Part shown: in pieces, positions 7,202 to 14,765 of the stretch | Position numbering within the stretch: position 1 is the stretch's first letter | How the letters are laid out: every line of letters starts with the position of its first letter | IMG/VR virus record: IMGVR_UViG_3300045107_000498 | Location: 1 to 20,798 of that record | From: a virus | Direction: 5' to 3' (one strand) | DNA: 20,798 nucleotides | Program-made: the position numbers and the translations under genes | Notes under the pieces: model-generated | What the model saw: only the letters and a program-made list of their open reading frames with translations | Database searches by the model: none | Told to the model about the DNA's origin: nothing

Positions 7202-8063
7202 GCAATCCGACCTTGTCCTGCAGCGCCGCGAGCACGGCGACGATGTCCTGCGCGAGCGGATCCGGCATGTTGCGCAAGACGTCCACGAGGTCGCTCTCGT
7301 CCTGCAGCTCGGCAAGCGCGTGCATCGGTTCGTAGGGTGGGCTTCGCCACGCGAAGCCCACGCGTGGGCTCGGCTCGCGCCGAGCCCACCCTACGGGCTC
7401 CGTCAACGCCGGCAGCGCCCAGGCCGGCACCTCGGCAAGCGGCGGCGGCGGACGGAAGCGCTGCGCATAGCCGACGCGGCGCGTGACGCCGTCGCGATCC
7501 GTGACGGTGATCTGCCGCTCTGCGCGGCGCAGCTCTGGGCGGCGCAGCGCGCCGGGGCGTTTGGCGCCGCCGGCTCCGCGCGCCGTGAGCACGAAGTCTG
7601 TCGCCGGGCCGCCGAGCGCATAGGTGCCGGCCGCGGCCGGCATCGCGAGGCCGAACGTCACCGACAGGCCCGCGAGCGCATAGGCGCCCGGCGCGAGCAG
7701 CGCGCGATCGCCGAACAGCGCCGCATTGCCGCCGAGCGTGTAGCTGCCGCTCGCCAGAACCTCGCGCGTCGCGAACGCCGTCGCGGCGCCGGCCAGCGTG
7801 TAGGTGCCGCTCGCCGCCGGCTCGGTCGCGACGAAGGCTAACCCCTGCCCGCTCAGCACATAAGCGCCCGACACCACCGCCACGCGCGTGCCGAACGCGC
7901 CCGCTTGTCCGGCCAGCGTGTAGGCGCCGGCGCTCACGGTGACGGCCGGGCGAAACGCCGCGCCCTGCCCGGCGAGCGCATACGCGCCGGTCGCGGCGCT
8001 GAGAAAGATCGACTGGATATTGATGACGCCGCCGATCGGCGCGCCGATATAGCCGCCGATCAT
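7194..8063 (-). CDS. Phage structural protein with seven 20-residue repeats
   Basis: This 289-residue protein has three parts. Residues 1-25 are a glycine-rich hydrophobic start (MIGGYIGAPIGGVINIQSIF). Residues 26-165 are seven consecutive units with an exact 20-residue period, each opening G-x-Y-x-L-x-G and continuing through a hydrophobic x-F strand; this predicts a regular beta stack such as a fibre shaft. Residues 166-289 are a basic linker, a Pro-rich stretch, and a C-terminal helical part (LAELQDESDLVDVLRNM). Within the last part, residues about 223-245 are encoded by a 65-bp palindromic element. ATG 8063 has GAGG eight bases ahead. It sits between the Cys-motif gene and a helical gene it overlaps. 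A tail or fibre role is inferred from the repeats and from its location beside a fibre gene. Confidence 0.75.
   Translation of the reverse strand: MIGGYIGAPIGGVINIQSIFLSAATGAYALAGQGAAFRPAVTVSAGAYTLAGQAGAFGTRVAVVSGAYVLSGQGLAFVATEPAASGTYTLAGAATAFATREVLASGSYTLGGNAALFGDRALLAPGAYALAGLSVTFGLAMPAAAGTYALGGPATDFVLTARGAGGAKRPGALRRPELRRAERQITVTDRDGVTRRVGYAQRFRPPPPLAEVPAWALPALTEPVGWARREPSPRVGFAWRSPPYEPMHALAELQDESDLVDVLRNMPDPLAQDIVAVLAALQDKVGLHA
7331..7395. repeat. 65-bp palindromic element inside a coding region
   Basis: The perfect 13-base inverted ends are CGTAGGGTGGGCT and AGCCCACCCTACG. Between them are two adjacent hairpins, GGGCTTCGCCACGCGAAGCCC and GGGCTCGGCTCGCGCCGAGC plus two bases. The type is a common intergenic repeat in proteobacterial genomes. 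Here it lies in frame within the repeat-protein gene and is translated as a stretch containing VGWARREPSPRVGFAWRSPP. Confidence 0.85.
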
Positions 8064-8078
8064 CGTCTCGTCCTCGCC

Positions 8079-8492
8079 TCAGTCCTCGTCATGGCGCAGC
8101 GTCCGCCGCGGCGCGATCAGCGTGCCCGCCATCCCGGAAAGAAAGCTCTGCGTGGCGCGCGCGCTCTCCTGCCGCTCCGCCGCGGCCTGCGCGGCGAAGC
8201 TCTCGACCGCGGCGCCGACCGCGCCCGCCACGGTCTGCGCCGCGACGGCATTCTCGTTGCGCAGCTTGTTCAGCTCGACGGACGCTGCGCGCTGCTGCGC
8301 GGCGTTCTCGATCAGCAGCAGCGGCAGGAAGGCGAGCGCGCAGCCCCAGTGATCGACCGGCTCGGCGGTCTGCGGGCTCGTGCCTTTCACTTGGGTCCAC
8401 AGCGCGCAGCCGTGACACACCTCGCTCATGTCGCGCGCGCGGAACGGGCACGCGGCGCCCGGCGCGGCGCGCGGCTTTTCGGTCGGAGTCAT
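8079..8492 (-). CDS. Hypothetical phage protein with four-cysteine motif (137 aa)
   Basis: Starting at ATG 8492, with AAGGA about 11 bases ahead, this 137-residue protein has cysteines at 15, 26, 29 and 51 (CPFRARDMSEVCHGC, then DHWGC). That spacing could bind one metal ion. Next come LAFLPLLLIENAAQQ, a short hydrophobic helix too polar at its end to be a confident membrane anchor, and a long Ala-rich helix with LNKLRNENAVAAQTVAG. The C-terminus is basic then acidic. The pattern C-x2-C, hydrophilic loop, W-G-C-A and LP-LLIENA seems familiar from uncharacterised phage proteins in alphaproteobacteria, but I know no function. It is packed between the tail-fibre and repeat-protein genes. Confidence 0.7.
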   Translation of the reverse strand: MTPTEKPRAAPGAACPFRARDMSEVCHGCALWTQVKGTSPQTAEPVDHWGCALAFLPLLLIENAAQQRAASVELNKLRNENAVAAQTVAGAVGAAVESFAAQAAAERQESARATQSFLSGMAGTLIAPRRTLRHDED

Positions 8493-8498
8493 CGGCGC

Positions 8499-9350
8499 TC
8501 AGTCCTTCGTCGCGATGATCACGTCGACATACTGCACGCGGATGTCCATGCCGGCCGTGAAGGCCGAGCCGGAGCCCTGGCTGCCGGTCGACTGCGAGCT
8601 GCCGCTGTCGCCGAGCGTGCCGACGATTGCGTAGCTCGTGCCGGCCTGGATGCCGGTGTTGAGTCCGGAGCCGCCCGTGAAGGCGGTCAGCATGCGGTTG
8701 TCGAGCGAGTGGCTGTGCGGCGGCATGTTGCCGACGCCGAGCGCGACCGCGTCGGTCGTGGTGCGGGCGAACACGGTGGAGAAGGCCTGCACGCCGCCAC
8801 TGCCGGCCGCCCCGCTGACCACGCGCAACGCCTTGTCGTTGTGCGCGCCCTGCTTGGTCCAGCCGGTCGGCGCCGCGGTCTGCTGGAACAGCATCGCGGT
8901 GCCGGACGGGATCAGCAGCGCGAGCGCGGCCGAAGCCGAGCCCGCGGTGAACAGCGACACGCCGATGCTGCTGGCGCCGAGATTGGTCCGCGCGGTCGCG
9001 GCCGAGGCAAGATCCGACAGGTTGTTGGAACGGCGCAGCTGCTCGGCCGCCGGCACGTCGCAGGTGATGTCCTTTGTGCCGGCGGAGAAATTCACCAGCG
9101 CTCCTGCGTTCGAGCTCGCCAGCACGGTGTCGCGCACCAGAAGCCCGAGCGCCGCGCAATGCCCCGTTCCGTGCTCCCATTCGGCCGCGTCGCGGCTCGC
9201 GATGTAATAGTCGAACACGTTGGTGCCGCCGGTGCCGAAGCCGTTCGCGCCATCGCCGAACTGCACCTTGCCGTTCACCGCGGTGGTCGCGAAATTGCCG
9301 GTGCCGGTCGAGACCGACATCTCGTGGATCAGGTCCTTCTGCGTCGGCAT
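8499..9350 (-). CDS. Phage tail fibre protein
   Basis: This 283-residue protein starts at ATG 9350, four bases after the preceding TAG, without a strong ribosome-binding site. The N-terminal half is beta-rich, with polar low-complexity Gly/Thr. Residues about 108-125 (SNLSDLASAATARTNLGAS) are the widespread fibre repeat that leads into the distal domain. The C-terminal part has IPSGTAMLFQQTAAPTGWTK and ALRVVSG, the classic tail-fibre tip-chaperone region. Later come an H-S-H site (MPPHSHSLD) and a Gly/Ser-rich stretch ending in VQYVDVIIATKD. It would project from the virion and contact the host surface. A second fibre, the collar protein, ends the module. Confidence 0.87.
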   Translation of the reverse strand: MPTQKDLIHEMSVSTGTGNFATTAVNGKVQFGDGANGFGTGGTNVFDYYIASRDAAEWEHGTGHCAALGLLVRDTVLASSNAGALVNFSAGTKDITCDVPAAEQLRRSNNLSDLASAATARTNLGASSIGVSLFTAGSASAALALLIPSGTAMLFQQTAAPTGWTKQGAHNDKALRVVSGAAGSGGVQAFSTVFARTTTDAVALGVGNMPPHSHSLDNRMLTAFTGGSGLNTGIQAGTSYAIVGTLGDSGSSQSTGSQGSGSAFTAGMDIRVQYVDVIIATKD

Positions 9351-9353
9351 CGA

Positions 9354-9602
9354 CTATTCAGCCGCGGTGTTGCCGGAGAGAGCGCGCGCGAGCAGCGCGA
9401 GCTCGTTCTTCCTCTCGTAGAGGCCCGCCTCGGTCTGGCGAATGGCGGCGTCGTGCGCGGGCAATTCGCGCTCGATCTCCTGCAGGCGCGCCACCACGGC
9501 CTCGCGCGCGGCGCGCAGCGGCGCTGCGGCCTGCTCGATCGCCACGATCTCGTCGCGCAGCTCGTGGAAGCGCTGCTTCATCAGCGATTGGGCGGAGGGC
9601 AT
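9354..9602 (-). CDS. Small coiled-coil phage protein (82 aa)
   Basis: From ATG 9602, preceded by TAAGGA seven bases upstream (the TAA being the previous gene's stop), the 82 residues are nearly one continuous charged helix. Heptad-like hydrophobics run through KQRFHELRDEIVAIEQAA, then VVARLQEIERELPAHDAAI, then LYERKNELALLARAL. No membrane segment is visible. It probably forms a coiled-coil dimer or trimer. It lies between two structural genes; a fibre-assembly or chaperone function is possible but unproven. Confidence 0.72.
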   Translation of the reverse strand: MPSAQSLMKQRFHELRDEIVAIEQAAAPLRAAREAVVARLQEIERELPAHDAAIRQTEAGLYERKNELALLARALSGNTAAE

Positions 9603-9611
9603 GGCGCGTCC

Positions 9612-10037
9612 TTATGCCAGCGTGAACAGGCCGTTCGCCTGGTCGAGGTCGACGGTGAACGAGTTGCCGCTCGTGATCGTGATCGCGGTGCCGTAGTCGA
9701 ACCAGCAGATCAACGGCTTCAGCGGCGAGACCGGCGTCGCGTTGTAGACCACCGCATAACGGAACGCGTTGATCGAGCCGCCCGACGCCGTGAACGTCAC
9801 GTCGGCCAGCACCAGCTTGTAGGTGCCGGAGGCCTGCGCGCCCGACGAGAAGGTCGCGACATTGCCGCCCGCCGTGTAGCCGTTGCCGGCGCCGATCTCG
9901 ACGATGTCGGAGAAGATCGCGTTGGTGGCGACCGGCGCCGTGTTGGTCAGCGCGATGCGCAGCGTGTCGGCGTTGAGATTGTGGACCTTGGTGGCGAGGT
10001 CCTGCACGAACTGATTGAACTTGTTGAAGGCGGCCAA
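9612..10037 (-). CDS. Phage structural protein (141 aa), beta-rich
   Basis: The start is TTG 10037, supported by GAGGAG about eight bases upstream; no suitable ATG exists nearby. The N-terminus FNKFNQFVQDLATKVHNLNADTLRIALTNT, then NAIFSDIVEIGAGNGYTAGG, is a pattern familiar from uncharacterised virion proteins of siphoviruses and podoviruses. The rest alternates short strands (TYKLVLADVTFTASGGS, FRYAVVYN, FTVDLDQANGLFTLA). No enzyme motif is present. It lies directly downstream of the portal. A virion role is likely; its exact place is unknown. Confidence 0.72.
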   Translation of the reverse strand: MAAFNKFNQFVQDLATKVHNLNADTLRIALTNTAPVATNAIFSDIVEIGAGNGYTAGGNVATFSSGAQASGTYKLVLADVTFTASGGSINAFRYAVVYNATPVSPLKPLICWFDYGTAITITSGNSFTVDLDQANGLFTLA

Positions 10038-10045
10038 GGCCCGGT

Positions 10046-10051
10046 CTCCTC
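10046..10051 (-). promoter_or_regulatory. Shine-Dalgarno supporting a TTG start
   Basis: GAGGAG on the minus strand lies eight bases before TTG 10037. It is the reason for accepting a rare TTG start for the 141-residue structural gene. It sits in the short gap after the portal stop at 10061. Confidence 0.7.
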
Positions 10052-10060
10052 AAAGAGTCG

Positions 10061-12544
10061 TCAAACCACGAGATCGCCGCGCGGCGGCTCGGGCTGCGAC
10101 GTGCTGTTCGCCGCGACCTCCGTCACGCCGCTGATGCGGCCGTCGGGGCCGCGCTGCACGGTGAACTGGCGCTGGCGCGGCATGCGGAGCAGTTCGATAA
10201 GTTGCGCGAGCGGATTCTCATCTTCTTCCGCTTGTCCCCCTCGCCCGTCGAAGACGGGCGCGAACGCCCTTGAGGAAAGCGGGGACCCAGTTCTTGGGTC
10301 CGGAGCACCTGGCCCCTGGACCCCCGCTTCCGCGGGGGTGAGCGGAGATTGGATGTCGGTCTGTGCCTCGTCGGCTCCTCCCGCTTCGCGCAGCGCGAGC
10401 CCGTGCGCGTGCCCGAGCTCGGTGGCGCGCAGGTGGTGCAGCGCGTTGCGGTCGGCCTGCTCGGCGGCGAGGCGCTTGCCGCCGAGGTCGGCCCGGGCGG
10501 CGGACGCCATCGCGGCGATCAGCGCGGCGCTGCCCTGCTTCCTGCTCTTGTCGATGTCGGCGAGGATCTTCTGCGTCTGCAGCGCCTGCAGATTGCTCTG
10601 CGCGGCGGCGAGCGGGTTCGGCGCCGGCTGGCCTGCGTGGACGAAGCGCGTCGCGCCGTCGCGATAGCCCGCAAGGCTGAACACCTCGTCGGCGATCGCC
10701 TTCACGTCGATCTGCAGCGCGCCGCTCGCGAGCGCGGGATTGTCGCGGAACAGCGGGGCGACCAGCGCGAGCGCGCCGCCGAGCTTCTGCAGCTTCTGCG
10801 CCGGATCGGCATTGCCGATGCCGGCATCGACCGTGACGGTCACCTGCTGGCTCAGCAGCTCATCGTCGATGCGCGAGACGCCGAAGCGCTCGAGCAGGCC
10901 GGCGCGCGCGCCGCACAGCGCCAGCACGGTCGCGTCGCTCTCGTAATACTGGATGCACTTGATCAGCTGCGCGATGGTCGGCTCGACCCAGGTCTCGATC
11001 CAGACGCGCTGATCGAACTCGGTGACCGCATTGGCCGAGCCCGAGATGAGCTGCAGCCCGCCGACCGTCTCGCCGGTGAAGCGGCTCGCCTGCACGGTCG
11101 ACTGGTCGAAATTGCCCGACGAGGTGTCGAAGTCGTTGTTCAGCCGCTCCATGATGGCAAAAGCCGACGAGGAAATGTCCGGCGGCTTGTCCCAGGTGAC
11201 ATCGGAAGGATCCTCCACGAGAAACTGCGCGTTCGGCCCGAGGCGATTGAGTTGCGCGAGATCGACCTGCTTGCCGCGCACCACCTTCTTGATCGGCGAC
11301 ACCGCGAGCTTCGCGCTGTCCAGCATCAGGTTGGCGAAGTCGTTGATCTCGATCTGGCTCTGCTGCCAGCTCTCGACCGACGACATCGGAAACAGCCGGT
11401 GGCTCTCGAGATTGACCACGCCGAACGTATAGGGCCGCTCGCCGCCCTGCTCGGGATAGACCTCGTGCACGGGCTTCGGATCGGTCAGATAGGCGCGGTC
11501 CTGCGCGGCCCAGAACGTCATGTCGCGCCCGCCGACGCGCATGAACACCTCGTAGACCCACACGATCTCGAAGTCGCCGCGCCCGGTGTAGCGCGCGTCG
11601 AGGCGGTTGGTGCCCTCGCGGCTCGCCCGCGTGGCGCGCGCCGCGTCGTCGGTGCCGGACGCCATGCCGCGCAGCTCGGCGGCGGAGAGCGCGTGCCAGG
11701 GATGCAGCGGATGCTCCTGCATCTGCAGCACCTCGTCGATGGTCATCGGCACCTTGGCGATGAACACCGCGGCGCTCTGGATCGGGTTGAGCCAGTGCGC
11801 GGCCGGATCGATCTCGATGTTCTCGAGCGGAAACAGCATGCAGTCCGGCCGGTCGATGAAGGGCGCGTAGACGTCGCGCATCAGCGGCGCGCCGGTCTCC
11901 TCGTCGCGCAGCGGCGTGCCCTCCGCATCGGTCTCGGGCTCGGCGCCCATGTGGCGCAGCTCGAGCTTCCAGTACTGCTTCGACACGCAAGCCGAGGTGA
12001 TCATCGCGTCCTGATGCGCGCCGCCGCAGACGCGAAACCACGGGATCGCCGCCATGCCGCTGGTGCGGTCGGTGCGATAATTGAAGAGCGCCTGGATCAG
12101 CTTGGCGTTCGCCTGCTGCAGCGGATTGCTCTCGTCGCCGGCGGTGCATTTCACCGCGTCCTTGGTGGCGAACAGCGCCGCCACCGCGGCGGCATCGGCC
12201 TTGCGCACCGCGGTGCGGGTCTTCGGGCGGAACAGCTTCGAGCGGTTGCGGTATTCCGTGTGCCAGTATTTCGAGCCGTTGAAATGCTTGTTGCGGAAGG
12301 CGCGGTAGCTGGCGTCGATCGGCGCGGCGAGCTGCTCTTGGTAATACTGCGTCAGGCGCGGCCGCGCGTCGCGCAACAGCCGCAGGTAGTCATAGTCGTG
12401 CGCGGCGGCGTCGCCCGCCGCGAACGCCGTGGCCTGCGCGCGCGCCATCAGCGCGTTCACGCGCGTCTTCGACGAAGAACGCCCGAGCGTGTCGAAGCCG
12501 TCCTCCATCGGCGATGTGCGCTGCGGATCGGCGGTGTCACGCAT
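10061..12544 (-). CDS. Portal protein (N4/P22-like large portal)
   Basis: This 827-residue protein starts at ATG 12544, overlapping the upstream stop as TAATG; the longer frame upstream is a shadow. The length and content fit a large podovirus portal, the twelve-subunit ring through which DNA enters the head. Recognisable stretches are an N-terminal helical region, FRNKHFNGSKYWHTEYRNRS near residue 90, then charged blocks around DNPL-like helices. Later come VESWQQSQIEINDFANLML and SSGNFDQSTVQASRFTGETVGGLQLI, typical of the wing-to-stem region, followed by TEFDQRVWIETWVEPTIAQLI. The tail has LDAL-like Ala/Gln helices. Residues about 732-768 come from an inserted palindromic element (SPLTPAEAGVQGPG and following), so the C-terminal region is unusual. 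Neighbours are a small coupled gene upstream and virion genes downstream. Confidence 0.85.
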   Translation of the reverse strand: MRDTADPQRTSPMEDGFDTLGRSSSKTRVNALMARAQATAFAAGDAAAHDYDYLRLLRDARPRLTQYYQEQLAAPIDASYRAFRNKHFNGSKYWHTEYRNRSKLFRPKTRTAVRKADAAAVAALFATKDAVKCTAGDESNPLQQANAKLIQALFNYRTDRTSGMAAIPWFRVCGGAHQDAMITSACVSKQYWKLELRHMGAEPETDAEGTPLRDEETGAPLMRDVYAPFIDRPDCMLFPLENIEIDPAAHWLNPIQSAAVFIAKVPMTIDEVLQMQEHPLHPWHALSAAELRGMASGTDDAARATRASREGTNRLDARYTGRGDFEIVWVYEVFMRVGGRDMTFWAAQDRAYLTDPKPVHEVYPEQGGERPYTFGVVNLESHRLFPMSSVESWQQSQIEINDFANLMLDSAKLAVSPIKKVVRGKQVDLAQLNRLGPNAQFLVEDPSDVTWDKPPDISSSAFAIMERLNNDFDTSSGNFDQSTVQASRFTGETVGGLQLISGSANAVTEFDQRVWIETWVEPTIAQLIKCIQYYESDATVLALCGARAGLLERFGVSRIDDELLSQQVTVTVDAGIGNADPAQKLQKLGGALALVAPLFRDNPALASGALQIDVKAIADEVFSLAGYRDGATRFVHAGQPAPNPLAAAQSNLQALQTQKILADIDKSRKQGSAALIAAMASAARADLGGKRLAAEQADRNALHHLRATELGHAHGLALREAGGADEAQTDIQSPLTPAEAGVQGPGAPDPRTGSPLSSRAFAPVFDGRGGQAEEDENPLAQLIELLRMPRQRQFTVQRGPDGRISGVTEVAANSTSQPEPPRGDLVV
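10241..10347. repeat. ~107-bp GCGGG-type palindromic element, copy 2, inside the portal gene
   Basis: The right end reads CCCCCGCTTCCGCGGGGGTG and then AGCGGAG; the left end has the hairpin CGCCCGTCGAAGACGGGCG. The arrangement is the reverse orientation of the copy at 17482-17585 and shares the GCGGAG end of the copy at 5362. It is read in frame within the portal, adding about 36 residues that include TPAEAGVQGPG, the familiar translation of this repeat type. Confidence 0.85.
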
Positions 12545-13002
12545 TACGAAAGTCGTCCCAGTCCGCCGGGCGGCGCGCGGCGCGTCGCGAACGGCCCCTG
12601 CTGTTGCCGCACGGCCTTGACGAGCGAGAAGTCGATGGTCGAGCGCGGCAGGCCGTAGCGCTCGAGGATCTCGCCGCCGGCGCGCATCACGTCGTGCGGC
12701 CGAAGGCCGGCAAGATGCAGCACATAGGGATATTGCGGGCTCATCAGGCAGGAGAGCCACACCTTCGCAATCCCGGCGCGGCGGCTCACCCACACGTTCC
12801 AGTCATGGCCGTGATAATGCGCATGCAGCAGGCGGCCGATCGCGCGCGCGGTGCGGTCGTCGAAGGCGGCGTGCGGGTCATGTGTGTGGCCATCACGCGA
12901 GTCCTCGCTGCGCTCATGCGTGGTGAAGACGAGCGTGTGCGCGTTGCGCTGCGGGTCGAGCGTGTCGGCGTGGCGGATGCGTGTGTGCATGGTGATGTTC
13001 AA
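12544..13002 (-). CDS. Hypothetical phage protein coupled to portal (152 aa)
   Basis: I know no function for this protein. The start is uncertain: TTG 13002 has GGAG four bases upstream, while ATG 12990 lies 16 bases from it. The N-terminal ~45 residues are hydrophilic and His/Asp/Thr-rich. The conserved-looking core from about residue 50 contains ARAIGRLLHAHYHGHDWNVW, then AGIAKVWLSCLMSPQYPYVL and a final helix (DVMRAGGEILERYGL). No membrane or enzyme motif is clear, although the His-x-His-x-x-His-like cluster (HAHYHGHDW) could hold a metal. Its TAA overlaps the portal ATG as TAATG, so it is probably made in step with the portal. Confidence 0.72.
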   Translation of the reverse strand: MNITMHTRIRHADTLDPQRNAHTLVFTTHERSEDSRDGHTHDPHAAFDDRTARAIGRLLHAHYHGHDWNVWVSRRAGIAKVWLSCLMSPQYPYVLHLAGLRPHDVMRAGGEILERYGLPRSTIDFSLVKAVRQQQGPFATRRAPPGGLGRLS

Positions 13003-13049
13003 TTCACTCCGTCGTCATCCCGGACGCGCGGCCGCGCCGCGCATTCAGT

Positions 13050-13156
13050 CCTCATCCTGAGGAGCGAGCGCAGCGAGCGTCTCGAAGGATGGCGGCGAGC
13101 TCCGAGTGTGCGGCCATCCTTCGAGACGCGCCCTTCGGGCGCTCCTCAGGATGAGG
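13050..13156. repeat. ~105-bp double-hairpin REP element, copy 2
   Basis: The ends and inner pair are the same as in the 6674 copy (CCTCATCCTGAGG, then GTCTCGAAGGATGGC). Tips differ: left GCGAGCGCAGCGAGCG, right GCGCCCTTCGGGCGC, both still palindromic. It fills the gap between the LamG-nucleoside hydrolase gene and the portal-coupled gene. Confidence 0.92.
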
Positions 13157-13171
13157 TCGGAGTTGCCGGCG

Positions 13172-14764
13172 CTAACTCGTCAGCTCGAGGCTCGTCGCGA
13201 TCGCGCCGCAGATCAGGCCCATCTGGCTTGGATCGTTGGCGAGCGTCACCTGGCGGTGCAGGTTTGGCGCGGCGCCGGCCGCAAACGTGCTGACCCCGGT
13301 CGTGGCGTTCACCGTCACCTTGCCGGTCGGGCCGGCGACGAAATGATTGGTGAGGCCGCGCCCCGCGATCAGCACCGCAATCAGATCCCAGGCCGGACGA
13401 TTGTCGACGCCGAACAGCACCTGCGCGTATTTGATCGGATCGAGGTTCGGATCCGCGCCGGCGGCCGGGTTCTGCGCGCCGCGCGCCGACCAGGCGCTCG
13501 CCGCGCCGGTCTCGACCGGCGACTGCAGGATCGGCATGCCGGCATTGGCGAACACGTAAGCCGCCGAGGCCGGGTCGTTGGCGAAATTGTACTCGACCGT
13601 CACGCCGTCGGCGGCGCCGCCCATGATCACGATCTGGCTGATCTTCGCGGCGGCGAGCGCGCCTTGCGTCTGCAGCAGCGCCGCGAGATTCTGCAGGAAG
13701 CCGAGCGCGCAATAGGTCACGTTCGCGTTCGCCTGCAGCGCCGCCGTCAGCACGCTCGCCACTGCGGGATAGTCCGCGCGCGTCGCCGCCGGATTGAGGC
13801 CGAAGCGCGCCGCCACCTGCTGCACATAGAGCGAGGTCGTGGTGCGCGCGCCCTGCTCGTCCTTGTAGGCGCCGATCGGCACGCCGGTGAGGCCGTATTT
13901 GCGCAGCACCGCCTCGGCGCACGGCGCCGAATAGACATTGCTCGCGCTGGTGACGACCGCCACCAGGTTGATGTAGCCGGCCTGATGCAGCAGCGCCGCG
14001 ATCGCGAGCGCCGCGAGGTCGTCGTAGTCCTGGCACAGATCCGTGTCGATGATGACGTTCCGAGCCGAGACCGCGGCGAGCGCGCGAAACTTGCGCGCGA
14101 CCTCGTAGGCCGTGAGCGCGCGGCTCCAGCGGCTCACGCCGGGAAACTTGAGATCGCCGAGGAAGCCCTCGCCGTCCGTGGCATTGAGGCCGAAACGCAG
14201 CTCGCCCGCATGGGCGGTCGGCGGCGCCGCGCCGTATTGCAGGTCGCACACGCCGTTCACATAGAGCCGCGCGATCTGGCCGGCCGCATCGTAGGTGCCG
14301 ACGAGATGCGTGTCGGCGCCCGCGCTCAGGATCGTGGCGGCGTCGTTGCCAGTGGTCTGGTTGACGCGCCAGTGCACGACATTGCTGGCGTTGCCGGACT
14401 TGTAGAGGCCGGTCCAGTTGGCGCCGCTGCGGTCGTATTCGACGATCGCCTCCCAGGCGGCGAAGCCGCTCGGATTGACCAGCGCGTCATAGGAGAACGA
14501 CGCGCCGGCGAGCGAGGCGTCGGGCGCGATCACGACCTTCTCGGCGCCGGCAAAATGCAGCGGCAGCGCGGCGAGGCCGGTGGGCGTGCCGTTGCGGCCG
14601 CCGACGATGTCCTTGATGCCGCCGGCCGCGAACGTCGCGTTCGGCGCCTTCAGCGGCCACCAGTGCGTCAGCCCGGCCGCCACCGGCGGCGTCAGGCCGG
14701 CCTTGCGCGCGAGCGATCCGCCACGGCCGAACCCGCGGCCGAGACGTCCGATCCACGAGGGCAT
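13172..14764 (-). CDS. LamG-like lectin domain fused to nucleoside hydrolase domain
   Basis: This 530-residue protein starts at ATG 14764, one base after the upstream TGA. Residues about 30-228 look like a LamG/concanavalin-like fold: LTHWWPL, DIVGGRNGTPTG, GTYDAAGQIARLYVNG and a closing SRWSRALTAYEVA, the usual last strand and helix. Residues about 235-490 match the inosine-uridine nucleoside hydrolase fold. D240-T-D242 then D246-Y-D248-D249 is the calcium-binding aspartate cluster of the DxDxxxDxDD subgroup. Further matches are ALGFLQNLAALL (canonical ALGPLTNLA), MGG at 381-383, E391-x-N393-xxx-D397-P and AWD at 458-460 (canonical HD, here Trp for His). So most metal and ribose ligands are kept, while the Thr and His positions differ. 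Such enzymes cleave the N-glycosidic bond of nucleosides. There is no signal peptide. It is encoded among virion genes. Whether it is active and virion-borne is inference. Confidence 0.82.
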   Translation of the reverse strand: MPSWIGRLGRGFGRGGSLARKAGLTPPVAAGLTHWWPLKAPNATFAAGGIKDIVGGRNGTPTGLAALPLHFAGAEKVVIAPDASLAGASFSYDALVNPSGFAAWEAIVEYDRSGANWTGLYKSGNASNVVHWRVNQTTGNDAATILSAGADTHLVGTYDAAGQIARLYVNGVCDLQYGAAPPTAHAGELRFGLNATDGEGFLGDLKFPGVSRWSRALTAYEVARKFRALAAVSARNVIIDTDLCQDYDDLAALAIAALLHQAGYINLVAVVTSASNVYSAPCAEAVLRKYGLTGVPIGAYKDEQGARTTTSLYVQQVAARFGLNPAATRADYPAVASVLTAALQANANVTYCALGFLQNLAALLQTQGALAAAKISQIVIMGGAADGVTVEYNFANDPASAAYVFANAGMPILQSPVETGAASAWSARGAQNPAAGADPNLDPIKYAQVLFGVDNRPAWDLIAVLIAGRGLTNHFVAGPTGKVTVNATTGVSTFAAGAAPNLHRQVTLANDPSQMGLICGAIATSLELTS

Positions 14765-14765
14765 G

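Noticed and set aside
7905-10667. Long plus-strand open frame of 920 residues across the fibre and portal region
   Set aside because: It is the antisense shadow of well-supported minus-strand genes. Its sequence is Arg/Gly/Ala/His low-complexity without any domain, as usual opposite GC-rich genes.
10349-12658. Plus-strand open frame of 769 residues opposite the portal
   Set aside because: Antisense shadow of the portal. It is composed mainly of Arg, Ala, Leu, His and Val with no recognisable motif.
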